DNA of 64,000 bases from Aldrovandia affinis (taxonomy: Eukaryota; Chordata; Actinopteri; Notacanthiformes; Halosauridae), in NCBI GenBank assembly GCA_029706075.1, contig JAINUG010000026.1, positions 1,657,001 through 1,721,000 of the forward strand, written 5' to 3'. The notes below the pieces were generated by a model, which saw only the letters and a list, made by a program, of their open reading frames with translations, had not been told where the DNA came from and did not search any database. The first letter of the stretch is position 1, and every line of letters starts with the position of its first letter. This document shows positions 48,245 through 60,495 of the stretch, piece after piece. The position numbers and the translations under genes are program-made.

Positions 48245-48731
48245 TGTGGCAGCCGCCCGGAGGCATACCAAGGGGTGGTAGTGGAGGGGCGGTACATAGT
48301 GGCCTACTGGCTCCACCTCCGCACCATAATGGGAAGTCTGGGGTGACGGGGCACACCTGACTCGCATTTTATAAGTCACGATACAGGATATAAAAGAAAC
48401 GCTTCAACTCCAGTCAAGTGCAAAGTACCGAGAGGGAAACACATTGGAGACTGAGAGGAAATTAGAGTATTGTTTTGATTGATTACCTGGACTTTAATTG
48501 GATTGCCTGAAAACCCTGTTTGTGTATTGACCCGTTGGATTTGGATTTGCAACAGTTGAATTACGAGCAACGAGGACGGATTATGGGCTGTACGTGTTTG
48601 CTTCCCAATTTACCCCTCCTGTGTGCATTTCCCCCCAAAAACTCCTCCTGTTTCCTTATTTACCATTGTATGCTGATTTTTGTTATTGTTCTTTGGCAGC
48701 GTTGAAACCCAACACCCCGGTTTCTGCTACA
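48245..48731 (+). mobile_element. Possible solo LTR of a retrotransposon
   Basis: A 487-bp segment starts TGTGGCAGCC and ends TTTCTGCTACA. It contains a TATAAAAG box at about 48390 and is compositionally distinct from its flanks. No retroviral-type coding adjoins it. The flanks (atat/atac) give no firm duplication. Call by ends and layout only; family uncertain. Confidence 0.3.
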
Positions 48732-48989
48732 ATACATACACACTTTTGTGCACGCGCGCACATACACACCCACATACACTCACACAATAACATTCATAAC
48801 CTCAAACTGAAATAAGCTTCTTGAATTTGTTCCATGTTCCTCTGACACATTTCAACCCACTGTACTAAACCATCAAAGGTAGACCTAGTAAATCACTTTT
48901 GATATGGTATTGTACTCTTTTATATGGCTGTATGCTTTCAGGGTACGTGTTCAGGCCCCAAAATTCACTGCTGAATATAAGCCGTGAAA

Positions 48990-50380
48990 ATTGTGTCCGA
49001 CACCCAACCCTTTAAAACCGAGGTGTTTTTCTGTGAATATATGACATGAAGCTCAGATTTCCTGAATATATATATTTTTAATTTTAAATCGCAATTAAAT
49101 GCAAGTGATTTTCTTCACAAACACTTTTACTAGTTAAGGAATTAGCAAAATGATGTTTACACTGAAAAAAATTATACAGTAGAACCTCAGAGATATGAAC
49201 CTTCGAGTTACCGGTCAACCGAACGTGGTAGGAAACCAGAAGTAGCATATGCTATGCTATCAACATCAAAGGAAAGCATTAAACCTGAATGAATTACACT
49301 TTTGAATTGATACAAAAATACTTGAAATACTAAGTACAAAGTTAGACAACGGTGGATTTCTTAGCATTATCACTTAATTTTGGAAAATAAACAGTGTTTG
49401 ATATAAAAAAGGGCCTGAAAAGGAAAATAAATTGTATCTGAACCCCCCCAAAAAAAGGAATTAAGGTTCTAATGAGATCCTGGGTAGTGATGCTGTTTTG
49501 TCACAAGAGCAAGCCAGATTCAAAGAGTTCCAATGTTTTCTATGCGCTCTGTATCGCCAACAACAGCAAAGATGTCATTCTCCTGGGTCTACGAGATGTG
49601 TGAGTTTTGTGTCCTTGCGATGGTAAATCTTTGCTACAAAATAAGTTCACATCCATCATTCTCCAATAAGTATTAGCCAAACAATAAGTATTGGCCATCC
49701 CACTTGAATACCAGTGCCACCAGTAATATGATCATGTGCATGATCCAGGGGCATAATTGATACTTCCCTCCATATATGCTGAAATATGTATATGGTTCTA
49801 GCCAATGGGTTTTGCTTTACAACGATGCATAAAGGCTTCCTTTGGTTTGCATTTATTATCATGAATGTGCTATGCGCACATCGTGATGCTAATAAAGACA
49901 CACGCGATTGAAGAGAGTGAACAGACTTCAGATTTGGATTTATTATTTGGTTTTACAACACCAAAAGCTCCAAAGAAGATCCGTTTTGACGGGAAGGATC
50001 CTGTTTATTACCGGTGAGTAGCTACCGGTCAGCTAGTAGGCGGAAGTGCTGGCTCTGCCACCAGAAGAAACCTATCCAGTTCATGTCCTGTGAAAGAAAA
50101 TTTCTTTTTTTGCTATTCAAACATGGGTTTATACACAAGAAAACTAAACAACACCTACTTTATTGTATGTTTGGTCTTCGGTCCTTTGGTTTGGTCATTT
50201 GTTATATGCGCATGCTATTTCAGCACACCCCCATAAAGTGCAATGGGTCTCCTTTCAATTGATACCAAATCTGTGGGCTGGTGGCCATCACAGTTTTTGA
50301 GCTATGAACTGTTATAACTGAGTATGTCCAAATAAGCCTGAATGCCAAAAATAGGGGTTGACGGTTAAGGGGTTAAGATT
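48990..50380 (+). mobile_element. Possible piggyBac-type element remnant
   Basis: The minus-read right end (CCCCTTAACCGTCAACCCC next to TTAA) and a left end CCCTTTAAAACCGAGG could be diverged piggyBac-like termini. Inside, a frame at about 49970-50015 reads KKIRFDGKDPVYYR, and the frame from 50014 reads RRKCWLCHQKKPIQFMSCE. These resemble the RFDG and Cys-rich C-terminal finger of piggyBac transposases. They lie in different frames, and no catalytic core was recognised. Confidence 0.35.
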
Positions 50381-50859
50381 TAAAGCTTCAAAATGAGAGT
50401 AGGCTATTTAAAAGGTTACTGTACTTAAATAAGTAAAAATTATTAATTATTATTTAATATAAATTATTTAAAGTGGTGTTGTTTGACATCACTTTCAAAG
50501 TTACAAAAATGTACGACCTCCATTCCAATGTGTTCACATTTCGGAGATTATTACTTGTATATTACTTACATTTATTTGCCAGTCAAAGTTACAGGTGAAT
50601 GTATACTGAATCCAAGCCATTGTCTGGAACTGTCTATCTGCATAAAATCATCATAAAATGTTTAACTGTATAGACTATATGTATCTAACTGTGTATAGCT
50701 GCGCAGAGTACTTGACTCTAACTGTGCAGAAAGTAGCAGTATGTTCAGCTTTTAAAAGTATCAGCACTTTTGGGGACTGTTTGGTATCCCAATACAATGT
50801 TGAAATAAATGCATTAAATTATTTTTGATTGTCTGTATAATTAGGAATTGGGATTTAAA

Positions 50860-50962
50860 GATACTCACACATGTGCATGTATGCACACGCACCTACACCC
50901 ACACTCACACCCACCCGCTCCCACATGCACCAGCACACACACCCACATACACACAGTAACAT
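50860..50962. repeat. CA/CCA-rich tract
   Basis: Imperfect CACACC, CACCCA and CACATG units. A similar tract at 48740-48790 is followed by closely similar sequence (AAAATAAGCTTCTT against GAAATAAGCTTCTT), which suggests an old duplication of about 150-200 bp. Confidence 0.5.
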
Positions 50963-51185
50963 ATTTAGGACCTCAAAGTGTGAAAAAATAAGCTTCTTCA
51001 TAGTCCTATGATGAATTCCAACCCACTGCACTGACCCATTAAAGTGAGACCAAGTAAATCACATTTGGTATGCTATTGTATGTTATATTTATGGAAACAC
51101 TAGAAAGAAATGTCTCCTCCCCAACACAAACTGTAACATCTTCTTCATTCTTCTCTTCAAAACCGAATGTGACTCTGTTTAAAGC

Positions 51186-51799
51186 ATACAGTGATGCTTG
51201 TGAGGTTTGTGAACCCCTTGTGCAATCACAGAAATCAAAATCCTTATTTAATCAGAACCTTTTCTTAACTGAAATGAAGGGTTTATATTGACCAATTTCT
51301 TGTTTTTGTGTAAATTGTACATACAGTAGAGTACAAATAGGTAAAAAATCATTAGTGAAGGTGCAAAAATAAAAAATCCAATCAAGGTGCTGTGGCATGA
51401 CCTGAAGTGGGCTGTTCATACCAGAAAGCCCTCAAACCTCACTGAGTTGGTTGGGTTCTGTCAGGAGGAGTGGGCGAAAATCCCTCAAGATGCCACAGTG
51501 TGATCAGTGGCTATAGGAGACATTTGCTTCAAGTTGCTGCTAAAGGAGGTGTCACAAGTTATTGATTGAAGGGGTTCACATATTTTTGTGCACAAGGATA
51601 TCTGACTTTTTGTTAAATAAACCAGTTTTGTTAAATAAACAATGAAAACATATCATATTTATTTGTGTGTGCCCTTTATTTGGAACATATTCATTAAGAA
51701 TTGAGGTTTAAATAACAATTTTATTAGGTTATGTTTCTATAATATATGAAAATAATGACCACCCCCTGTAGGGTTCACAAACTTTCAAGCATCACTGTA
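51186..51799 (+). mobile_element. Internally deleted Tc1-type transposon
   Basis: The left end TACAGTGATGCTTGTGAGGT and the right end, whose reverse complement begins TACAGTGATGCTTGAAAGTT, form imperfect inverted repeats at a TA site. Inside, 51395-51575 translates (with stops) as LWHDLKWAVHTRKPSNLTEL and EEWAKIPQ, the C-terminal end of a Tc1 transposase. At about 0.6 kb it has lost the helix-turn-helix and most of the DDE core. Confidence 0.8.
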
Positions 51800-52775
51800 G
51801 GTTATTTAGGAAATCTCCAACATTCACTTCATGCTTCATCCCACACTGGCATTGTCAATCATTTTCTGTGAGCCACTTCGCTCTCAAATGTAGTTTCACA
51901 AATTTTTCAGTACACTCTCGATGAAGTGCAGCGCTTTCTCTCTCTCAGGTGGGATAATTAAATCAAGAGGAGTCACATGTCTGTGTCGATGGGAGCGTCG
52001 GTCCTCCAGGCCCGTGTGCTCAATCAAACAGAACAGATCCAGGCAAGTGGAAGAGAGCCTTTCCCTACCAACCGCATGATGACACCACAGTAGCGATAGC
52101 CCCCGCCTCAGCACTGCCCATGCACCCCTCACCGAGTAAGGCTATTTTTCTATTTCTTTAGGGGGCACGGATTTAGCTGGACTGGAGAGGAGGTGGGAGG
52201 AAACTGGATGGAGCTTAGAGATAAGATATTCACTGCGTGGCCTGCTGAAGCAGAACCAATGACTCAGCCTCATCCAAATACAAATCACAAGAGAAAAAAG
52301 CATTTTTCATACAAGATGGATGGATTTTCCATTTTTAAAATCCAAACTCATTTGTGCTACATTTGCTTTATACTACATATAACAATAACATAAATACTTT
52401 TACTGTGAACACCAGTCAATTTATCAATATGAATTAAGTCAAACAAATATTCTGAGGGGTAACTAGAATGTAGTTTCTTTAATGTCAGAAAATATGAATG
52501 TGAAAGCTTGTGGTAATTGTTCTTAAATAAGTCACAAACCTTCTTTTCACTAATTAACCCAATTTACAATATTTGGTAATGTGCAGTCTGGAAAAATTTA
52601 ATATATGCAATACAACTTCTTTCAAAGTTATATGTATGATCATTTAAAAAAAAAAAAAATACAATACAAGAGAGACCAGATTTTGGTTCCCATGTCTGGC
52701 AAGATAGTGTTTCATCTTGACAACCCCCCGCTCAAACAAAAAAAATCTATAATAAATAATATACTTATTATAATT

Positions 52776-53632
52776 TAGAACACCCCCATTTTCCAGTTTT
52801 TACTGAAATTTAAGCAGTTCAAGTCCAGTGAATAACATGAAATGGTACAAAGGTAAATGGTAAACTGCCAGAGGTAAAAAAAAAAAAAAGGTTTAGGTTA
52901 CCAAAAACTGAAAAATAATGTCAGTTTTTCGCCATCATCAAAAGGCACTTGGAAACTGGAGGAACTGGGAGAGATCTGGCAAACCCAAAGCCATAACAAA
53001 ATCAAAAGACAAGTTTCTTAGAATCAACAGCTAGGCGTCAAGCACAGCTTAACACTGGTCGAAGTAAGGAAGTCTTAGTTTCAACTGTGAAGAGAAGACT
53101 TCGAGCTGCAGGTTTGACAGGTCGAGTGGCACTAAGAAAGCCATTGCTAAGATGGCAAAATAAAAAAAAGAGGCTTGCCTGGACCATGAAGCACCGCCAG
53201 TGGACTACTGAAGACTGGAAGAAGGTATTTTCGACCGATGAATCAAAAATTGAAATCTTGATATTTTGAAAGGTTTTTTTAGGCCGTCGAGTAGGTGAAA
53301 GGATGGTTCCTCAGTGTGTGACACCAACTGTCAAACATGGAGGAGGAAGCGTGATGGTCTGGGGCTCTTTTGCTGGATCCAGAGTCAGCGACTTGCACAG
53401 AGTGACTGTTAACCCACGTTAACCCATTACCCATTACTTTTTTTATAACTCTGAAATGTACATATTTTTCTGTTTTTGGTAACCTAAACTTTTTTTTTTA
53501 ACCTCTGGCAGTTTACCGCTTACCTTTGTACCATTTCAGGTTATTCACTGGACTTGAGCTGCTTAAACTAAACTACTTTTCAGTAAAAACAGGAAAATGG
53601 GGGTGTTCTAAAACTTTTGACCGGTAGTGTAT
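52776..53632 (+). mobile_element. Tc1-type transposon with long inverted repeats, internally deleted
   Basis: Long inverted repeats of about 140-180 bp face each other, for example CAAGTCCAGTGAATAACATG (52817-52836) against its complement near 53537-53560. The right end carries a typical fish Tc1 terminus (CTACCGGTCAAAAGTTTTAG reversed); the corresponding outer 25-30 bases are missing on the left. A transposase fragment lies between. Total length is about 860 bp against about 1.6 kb for intact Tc1. Confidence 0.85.
53015..53270 (+). pseudogene. Tc1 transposase fragment
   Basis: The frame at 53087-53269 reads MKRRLRAAGLTGRVALRKPL, then KKRLAWTMKHRQWTTEDWKK and VFSTDESKIEI. The W-K-V-x-F-S-D/TDES block contains the first catalytic Asp region of the Tc1/mariner DDE domain. 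Further sequence to about 53400 continues the transposase (GGGSVMVWGS-type block, seen as GGGSVMVWGSFAG in another frame at about 53342-53380). The C-terminal Asp/Glu region is lost to deletion, and at least one frameshift separates the pieces. Confidence 0.85.
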
Positions 53633-53829
53633 ATATGTACAGTATATAATATCTTAATAATAAGACTCAGGGCATGCTGACATTCTGAATCCCTCCCTCC
53701 CTGAGCACCACTACTGCCCATTGGGGGTGTCAATAATTGTGACATATCTTTTTTGGGGAAAAAATACTACTTGCTAAACAAAACAATTTCTATGAGAACC
53801 CTTTAATATCCTTTAATAGTCTCACCTAT

Positions 53830-53935
53830 GATCATGATTACCAATGATTGATCATACCATGTATTAATGCACAAGTTGCTCTGGATAAGAGCATCTGCTA
53901 AATGCTTAAAATGTAATGTAAATGTACCTAGAAAA
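53830..53935 (+). repeat. LINE/V-SINE 3' tail fragment
   Basis: TTGCTCTGGATAAGAGCATC TGCTAAATGCTTAAAATG followed by TAATGTAAATG matches the tail of both the V-SINEs (17.7, 44.9 kb) and the L2 3' end at 35.1 kb. Only the 3' end is present. Confidence 0.7.
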
Positions 53936-54118
53936 AAGCAATGGCAAAAGTCACAATGTGCTTTAGGCCTACCAAATGTTGAACAGACCATTAAACGGTT
54001 AAAAATATATCATTTCACATTTTTTGAGCACACAATATAGCTCATTACCTCGTTTATTTTATACACCCTTTTTTGCTCATCTTTATGAAGGGTGTGAATC
54101 ATTTTGGAGTTGACTATA

Positions 54119-54313
54119 CAGTGGGTATACAAAGTATTCACCCCTTTGGCATTTTTCACATTTTACTTTCTTACTTCATGGAATTTTAATGGATTTAACT
54201 GAGATGTCTTGCAACATTACAGAGAAATCCCAGTGAAATCCATTTTGATTCCATGAAGTAAGAAAGTAAAATGTGAAAAATGCCAAAGGGGTGAATACTT
54301 TGTATACCCATTG
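54119..54313. mobile_element. Palindromic Tc1-like MITE
   Basis: Two near-perfect complementary arms, each about 65-75 bases, start CAGTGGGTATACAAAGTATT and CAATGGGTATACAAAGTATT (reverse complement of the right). A loop of roughly 45 bases separates them and TA lies at each side. There is no coding. The arms differ at about one position in the first 65. Confidence 0.9.
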
Positions 54314-56785
54314 TATATGTCAGAGATTGTGGGGGAGCGTTTTAAAACCTTGTAACCTTGGAAAAATGTCTTGCCTCAAGGATACTCATTATAACATCAT
54401 CCAGCAACTGAGTGCTTCATGGGTGAGACAGGGAGAGCAGGGCACCGAGAACACGCATAATTTAAATGAATGGGAATGAATGTTATCTTCTCGTTTTACT
54501 GCAAGTAGTGAATAAGACAAATGATTGTGTGGAGGGAAACATGACTCAGACATTCTTTTGACTCTCAATGAAGCCATTATTGAACTGTTTCATTGATGTC
54601 GGACAATTGTATATTGCCCCATTGTTGTCAGTTGAATGGTCAAAGAAAATGCTCATTGTGACAAATGCACAGTGCAGGAGAAGTGTCCGTGTTGTAGGGT
54701 CTTTATTCCCGACGGGGACTCAGCTGTAGGTCAAAACACATCAGTGGAGTTATGAATGGGCTGCGGATGAGTGTGTTCCTGCCGTTACCTCAGGGACAGC
54801 ACAGCTGACCCGCAACAGGTTTAAACAAGCGGTACCTGAAGAGAAGGGAAAGCGGGGAATACTAATCTACTGTGATGGTTCCACACACCGTGTGATGTGT
54901 CTACATTTCTGCAGTTTGTGAAGGCAAAAATGTATTCCTCCCTCTTATGACTTATATGGAGAGGCCTTCACCCTGTCCCTGACACTGACCCACATAGTAT
55001 ATTTCTCATCAGAGAGCAATACTGAAGAGAGAGTGATGCATAATAATGCGCAGGTATTCCAGTGCTTAATACTCATTACCCTAAGTGAGAATAAAACTGT
55101 TGTTGTATAATTAATCATGAACACCTGGGGGTGATGTGCAATGAGGATGTCAATTTTGCTGAGTGACTGAAGTGTTAAAGAGGGGTGATGTGCTTGTAAT
55201 TCCCCTTTGTAAGGAGGGGGAGGGGTACGTCACACACAGCTGGCAACGATGAGAGGCTAGGTCAGAAAGAGCCAGCAAGAATATCTCATATTATGTATAT
55301 TTTATACATAAAATAAACTGACTTTAAAGCCAAAGGCCTTCGAGGAGAATGGCATGTGCTGTTTGTCTGGAATTCTAATGAGACTTACAAACATGAAGAT
55401 GAGGTTTTACGGAAGGGTGGCTAAGAAGCAGCACAGTGTGACCTCAGCAATGTTACGAGGCCCAAAATAGCAACATGATCATTCCTACAAAATGAAATTG
55501 GCATACGTGCGCGTGACAAGAAAAAATAAAATAAAATTGAGGTTGCTAAAATAAGATTTTTTTAAAACTACAATACTCACATTCTAGAAAAATAGCGAGT
55601 CACAAATTAGGTTATTTTTTGTTTTGAGCCAGTGCGTGCATTCCGATGGGAGACACTTAGCTGGCTCTGCTGGAACACCTCCCTCTGTGAGTAATGAAAG
55701 GCCTGTCAGAGATGAGATGCTCTTATCTACTGGGGGTATTGCTCTGCCTTTCCATGATAATAGCCGCCCATGACGGTGTCGTTATCAGTAAACCTTATCA
55801 GCCGGTGAAAGCCAGGCAGAGGCATTTTACACGGTTCTATTTTCCAAGGCTCCATTTTCTATATTTCCTTGTATTTCCTTGTAATTAATTGGGTCCACTC
55901 TGCCCTTGCAATCCCATGGCTTAAAGGGAGCGTTGATGTTGAAAAATAAAATGTTCAGATACGCACATGTATGATAGGTCATAAGGTAGTAACATTTGTA
56001 GTTCCCTTTACCTCATCATTCGCCAAAAAGATGGCAGGCAGAGGATTGTGTTTAGTAAGTAATTTACTATCAAACGCTTGAGTCAGTGCCCACAGAATGG
56101 GGTCCCCTCAACCCAATCTTAAACGTGTTCCATACATGATGAGGTGGGAGTCCCAGAGGAAGGAGAACTGGTTACGTCCCACCACCGGCAGGACAGTCTC
56201 TTAGCTGCAACTTTGAACCTCATGAGGCTAAGTTCTATGCATTGTCTGAAAATATTTCCCAACCACTATAGTACTTGTACACACTGGTAATGGTTTTACA
56301 GAGGGGTTTGATTTGTAGTCTCTTGTAATAAATATTCAATTTCCTATATTCATTCAAGAAGAAAAGAATGGGTGGATTTTGATATGAGGTTGTTCGGTAA
56401 TGATACGAGCTGGGGCATTCACATGATATTTTAAGAGGTGCAGATTTTAGCTGCTCAGAGTGGCATTCCTCAGCCGTAAATGAAAAACAGATTAAATTAT
56501 ATTTTGCAGAGAACAGAGGGGAGACATTTTCAAGGACAAGGTTACTAACAGCATCATTTAGTATAAAATTATATTCCATTCACAGTCACTTTATCTATTC
56601 TAAAGACACAATAGACAAAAAACGAGTCTATTAGTCTACTAGCAATGTACATTTGTTCAGATAAATTGTTATAAACAGTAGATCTAAATATATATATCCC
56701 CTGGATGTATGTATGTATGTATATATATACTGTACATATATACAGTAGGCTCCGTTGATAAAGATGAACAGAAGAGATCGTATAC

Positions 56786-56847
56786 AATAAACTATAGAAG
56801 TAATGAGGTATAATGTATTTATTTAATAGAAGTAATGAGGTATAATG

Positions 56848-56856
<9 letters not shown>
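56786..56856. repeat. 33-bp direct tandem duplication
   Basis: The unit ATAGAAGTAATGAGGTATAA TGTATTTATTTA occurs twice in a row and is followed by a (TA)n run up to 56880. Confidence 0.85.
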
Positions 56857-56880
<24 letters not shown>

Positions 56881-57246
56881 GGCTGCACGGTGGTGCAGTG
56901 GATAGCACTGTCGCCTCACAGCAAGAAGGTCTCGGGTTCGAATCCAGGCCGGGGCCTTTCTGTGTGGAGTTTGCATGTTCTCCCTGTGTCCGTGTGGGTT
57001 TCCTCCGGGTACTCCGGTTTCTTCCCACAGTCCAAAGACATGCACGTTAGGCTAATTGGAGAGTCTAAATTGCCCGTAGGTATGAGTGTGTGAGTGAATG
57101 GTGTATGTAGTGCCCTGCGATGGATTGGCAACCTGTCCAGGGTGTATTCCTGCCTCTCGCCCCAATGCATGCTGGGATAGGCTCCAGCCCCCCCGCGACC
57201 CTAACTAGGAATAAGCGGCTGAAGATGAGATGAGATGAGATGAGAT
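56881..57246 (+). repeat. tRNA-derived SINE, complete, (ATGAG)n tail
   Basis: It starts GGCTGCACGGTGGTGCAGTG, with B-box GGTTCGAATCC, the body TTTGCATGTTCTCCCTGTGT and the end GGAATAAGCGGCTGAAGATG, then repeated ATGAG. It is the same family as 19.18-19.54 kb. Insertion into a (TA)n stretch obscures any target duplication. Confidence 0.88.
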
Positions 57247-57249
57247 ATA

Positions 57250-57336
57250 AATAATATATATTATTATTATTAATAATAATAATAACAATCATAATCATAA
57301 TAATCATAATAATAACATGAATCAATCATAATAATC

Positions 57337-57375
<39 letters not shown>

Positions 57376-57376
57376 T
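57250..57376. repeat. (AAT)n compound microsatellite
   Basis: Interrupted AAT and ATC triplets following directly on the SINE tail. Confidence 0.9.
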
Positions 57377-57602
57377 TTATTCATAGGAGAAAATGGAATT
57401 GTACTTGTTTTACAGTGCAGTTCTACAGTGCAGTTACTCTGGATCACAGGGTGCTTACCGATGACTAACTAACTAACTAAGATTCTGCAGTTCACCAGAA
57501 GCCTACGAGTAGAATTTCAGATTTTGCTGCCTCAGAGAGACATTTTTTTCCTGTGGATATGTGTGTCTGCGTGTATCCATGTGTCTGTGTATGCATGTAC
57601 TG

Positions 57603-57605
<3 letters not shown>

Positions 57606-57673
<68 letters not shown>
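57606..57673. repeat. (TG)n microsatellite
   Basis: About 33 uninterrupted TG units. A second, shorter (TG)n lies at about 58004-58030. Confidence 0.96.
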
Positions 57674-57674
<1 letters not shown>

Positions 57675-59220
57675 ATGTTTGTGCATGAGTCTGTCTGTAT
57701 ATGCATGTGTGTTAATACATTCATACCTGTCTGAATACAGTGCCCCTTTAAAGTCTACATCCCGTCTCAAAATTGTCACTACAATTGAACACAGGTAGAG
57801 GCCAATTAGCTTGGTGTGTGATCTGGAAGGTGATTGGTTACCCCTGAGCTAGTTTACAATTGATATGATAAGCGGGTGTGGCTCATCAATCCAAGTTATT
57901 CTAGTTTTTTACACATTTTATTTAAGTAATGTCCAGAATTGTTTACATTTAAAATATGGAATAAAGCTGTAAGGCAACAAAAGGTGCACTTTTTCAGATG
58001 GGGATGTGTGTGTGTGTGTGTGTGTGTGTGCGGTTTGTGTGTGTTGTTGTCCATGAATTCAACTCTTGGTACACAGAATCTGCTGTAGAGTGATAGGCAA
58101 GCTGTCCGCATGTGAATCTGAAGGGTGAAAAGTGGAATTAGATTCAAACTAAAAGTACATAAAACACCTGCTCCCCTCCCTCCTTTTATCTCTTTAAATC
58201 CACTGAGATTTGTTCTTCTCTCTGGTACCAGGGATAAGGACAGACAGAGCTTAAGTTGTCACCTCTGTAGAATCAATGCTGTATCCCTGACAATTCACAC
58301 ACATGCCGCTGGTGTCAATCACTTCCACACTGATATGTCAATCTTTCTCACACTTGGACCTGACAATACAGCCTTCACTCAAACCTTCCAGCCTTGTCAA
58401 TCTTAGCCTCAGGCTTCAATGCACTCCAGTCAAGCCCTATAGCCCTGTCAATCATAGCTGCAGACTCCACCCACTCATACCCTGCTTCCCTGAGTCAAAT
58501 AGTAGGCAAGTTTCAAAGTCTTCAAAAATGTAAATCCCAAAGATTCCTACTGTGTGTTAAAGTCTGTGGAAAAACACCCAAATCTATTATCACATTATGA
58601 ATCGGCCCCGGAGAAAATCTTGAGCACGTGGCCATCTGTCTGTCAAGCTGAATTTCAGCAGTTATCCTCCAGGTGTCTCTGTAGGCACTTATTTGGCAAA
58701 CAGCACAGCACAGAAATGTGACTAATTATACAGCTAGTGACTAAGTATGAGGTGTTCATCAATACAAAACAATGAAATTATGCTGTTCGGGGTAAGTATG
58801 AAGGAGGTGAAACATGAAAAAAAATTCAAAAAATGTCACTAAAAAGATCAAGACGCATTTCCACCGATGACAAAGTAAAGGATTATCCTACTGGTACATT
58901 GCACACTGTCGGATTTTATGTATTTTTCTCATCTTGCAACTTATCTTTACCACATCTTATCTTAGACCACACAACAAGTATTACAATAGCCTGGAACTTA
59001 AAGTGATCGTTCACCCCCCAAAAAACATTTTTCCCCTTTCAATACGATTTACGATGTATGAAGTACATCTAAATAGTTTTTAGTTAATGGGAGTCTATCA
59101 GTGGCGTACCGTGGGGGTTCAGTCAGGGCCTTCAGTAAGCAATTGTAAACCACATACACATATCTTACACGTCTCTGTTACAGCCAACGCAGCCACTATG
59201 TAATTCCTACTGTTCCCATC

Positions 59221-59805
59221 ATGCATCAATTTTGGACCCTGCTGTTTATCTTGTTGATTCAAGTTCACACAAAAGACAACTGCCATGTCAATGGCGTCGA
59301 CCCCCCACCAGCAGGGGCAGCTGTTGTTCCCCACTCAGGGACTTCAGAACACTCGCCTCTCTCCAGGGACTTTGTGTCCTTTTGGCTGACCAGAGTGGTT
59401 GGGCTACCTGTTTACCTGAGAACTATGGCTTCCTGCTGCTCTATCACTCTCCTGCAGCAGCTGTTTGTTTCTCCTGCACTGTATGCACGAACCCCCCCTG
59501 TGAAATATAAACATGGACATTGCTTTGACACCATTTTTAAACGTATGCTCATCATTCTCATGTTAATCATCGCTGGGATCCACCCCAACCCTGGTCCTGT
59601 CTCATACCCCTCCCTCCCTTCTCCTCCTGGTCCACCCTCCCTCCTCCCCTCCTCCTTCTTCCCCCCCTCCCTTCCTCCCTCCCACCCTCCCCTCCCCCTC
59701 CTCCCCCCCTCCACCCCCACTACCTCTCCCTCCTTCCCTCCTCCCCCACTGACCCTCCCAGCCAGACTGCTCCCGCTCTGAGCTTTAAGAATTTCTGTGA
59801 ACGCA
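59221..59805 (+). pseudogene. LINE N-terminal region with 2A-like motif and proline-rich linker
   Basis: The frame at 59221-59781 starts MHQFWTLLFILLIQVHT and holds LIILMLIIAGIHPNPGP at about 59548-59598. It then turns into a long Pro/Ser-rich linker (SLPSPPGPPSLLPS and so on). The hydrophobic run followed by HPNPGP resembles 2A-like ribosome-skipping sequences known from several APE-type LINEs, with His where classical 2As have Glu. A +1 shift near 59760 leads into SFKNFCERKSLGFLHAN, the start of the endonuclease. Whether it skips is untested. Confidence 0.6.
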
Positions 59806-60495
59806 AATCATTGGGGTTTCTACATGCTAACATCTGTAGTCTTGTGAATCCCAAGAAATGTACTGCTTTTCAGGCACTGGTTCACACTGCTAACCCTGAT
59901 GTTGTAGCTATTTCTGAGACTCATCTAAAAAAAAGCATAACTGACCTTGATATTCAGATTCCAGAGTACAATGTTTACCGTCGAGACAGGGCCACCAGCC
60001 ATGGAGGTGTAGCCCTGTATGTCAAGGACCATATAGAATGCACTATTGTCCTTTCCAAGTCAGTCCCCTCTCAATTTGAATTACTGGTGTAAACTCTCTG
60101 CAAGCAAATCCATCACTGTGGCCGCTTGCTATCGGCCGCCTTCTGCCCCAGCTGCCACTCTTACTGCCCTTAGCAAGCTTCTAGCCCCCTACATCTCCTC
60201 TGAGTTTATTCTATTAGGTGACCTGAACTGGAACATGTTCAGCCCCCCAGATGCAGTGGTATAACAGCTTGATGAGCTAGGTCTCACTCAAATCATCTCT
60301 CAGACTACCCGGCCCAACCTCAAAAACCCCTCGGCCAATTCACTAATCGATCTCATTCTTACGAACAATCCATCCACCTATAGGTCCGGAGTTTTCAGCC
60401 AGATCAGTGATCACTGTGTCATTGGTTGTATACGCTCTGGTTGCTCTGTCAAACGTTCTCCAGTTATTGTAATCAAGCGCTCGCTGAAGAACCTC
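59806..60495 (+). pseudogene. LINE AP-endonuclease domain
   Basis: The frame at 59811-60092 reads GFLHANICSLVNPKKC, NPDVVAISETHL and YRRDRATSHGGVALYV. The ISETHL Glu is the metal-binding catalytic residue and RDR-x-HGG-V the next conserved block. It continues in another frame (60046-60264) with ITVAACYRPPS and FILLGDLNWNMF (G-D-x-N block). The last S-D-H block appears as ISDHCVIG near 60402-60425. One stop and one or two frame changes break it; all key residues seem present. Confidence 0.82.

Noticed and set aside
49178-49230. ACAGTAGAACCTCAGAGATA, resembling a Tigger/pogo-type terminal repeat
   Set aside because: No second terminus or transposase was found nearby; similarity is limited to about 20 bases.
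55694-55888. Plus-strand frame beginning MKGLSEMRCSYLLGVLLCLS, resembling a signal peptide; considered as ncam2 exon 1
   Set aside because: It is on the opposite strand from ncam2, lacks a matching phase-1 donor and has no similarity to NCAM2 beyond hydrophobicity.
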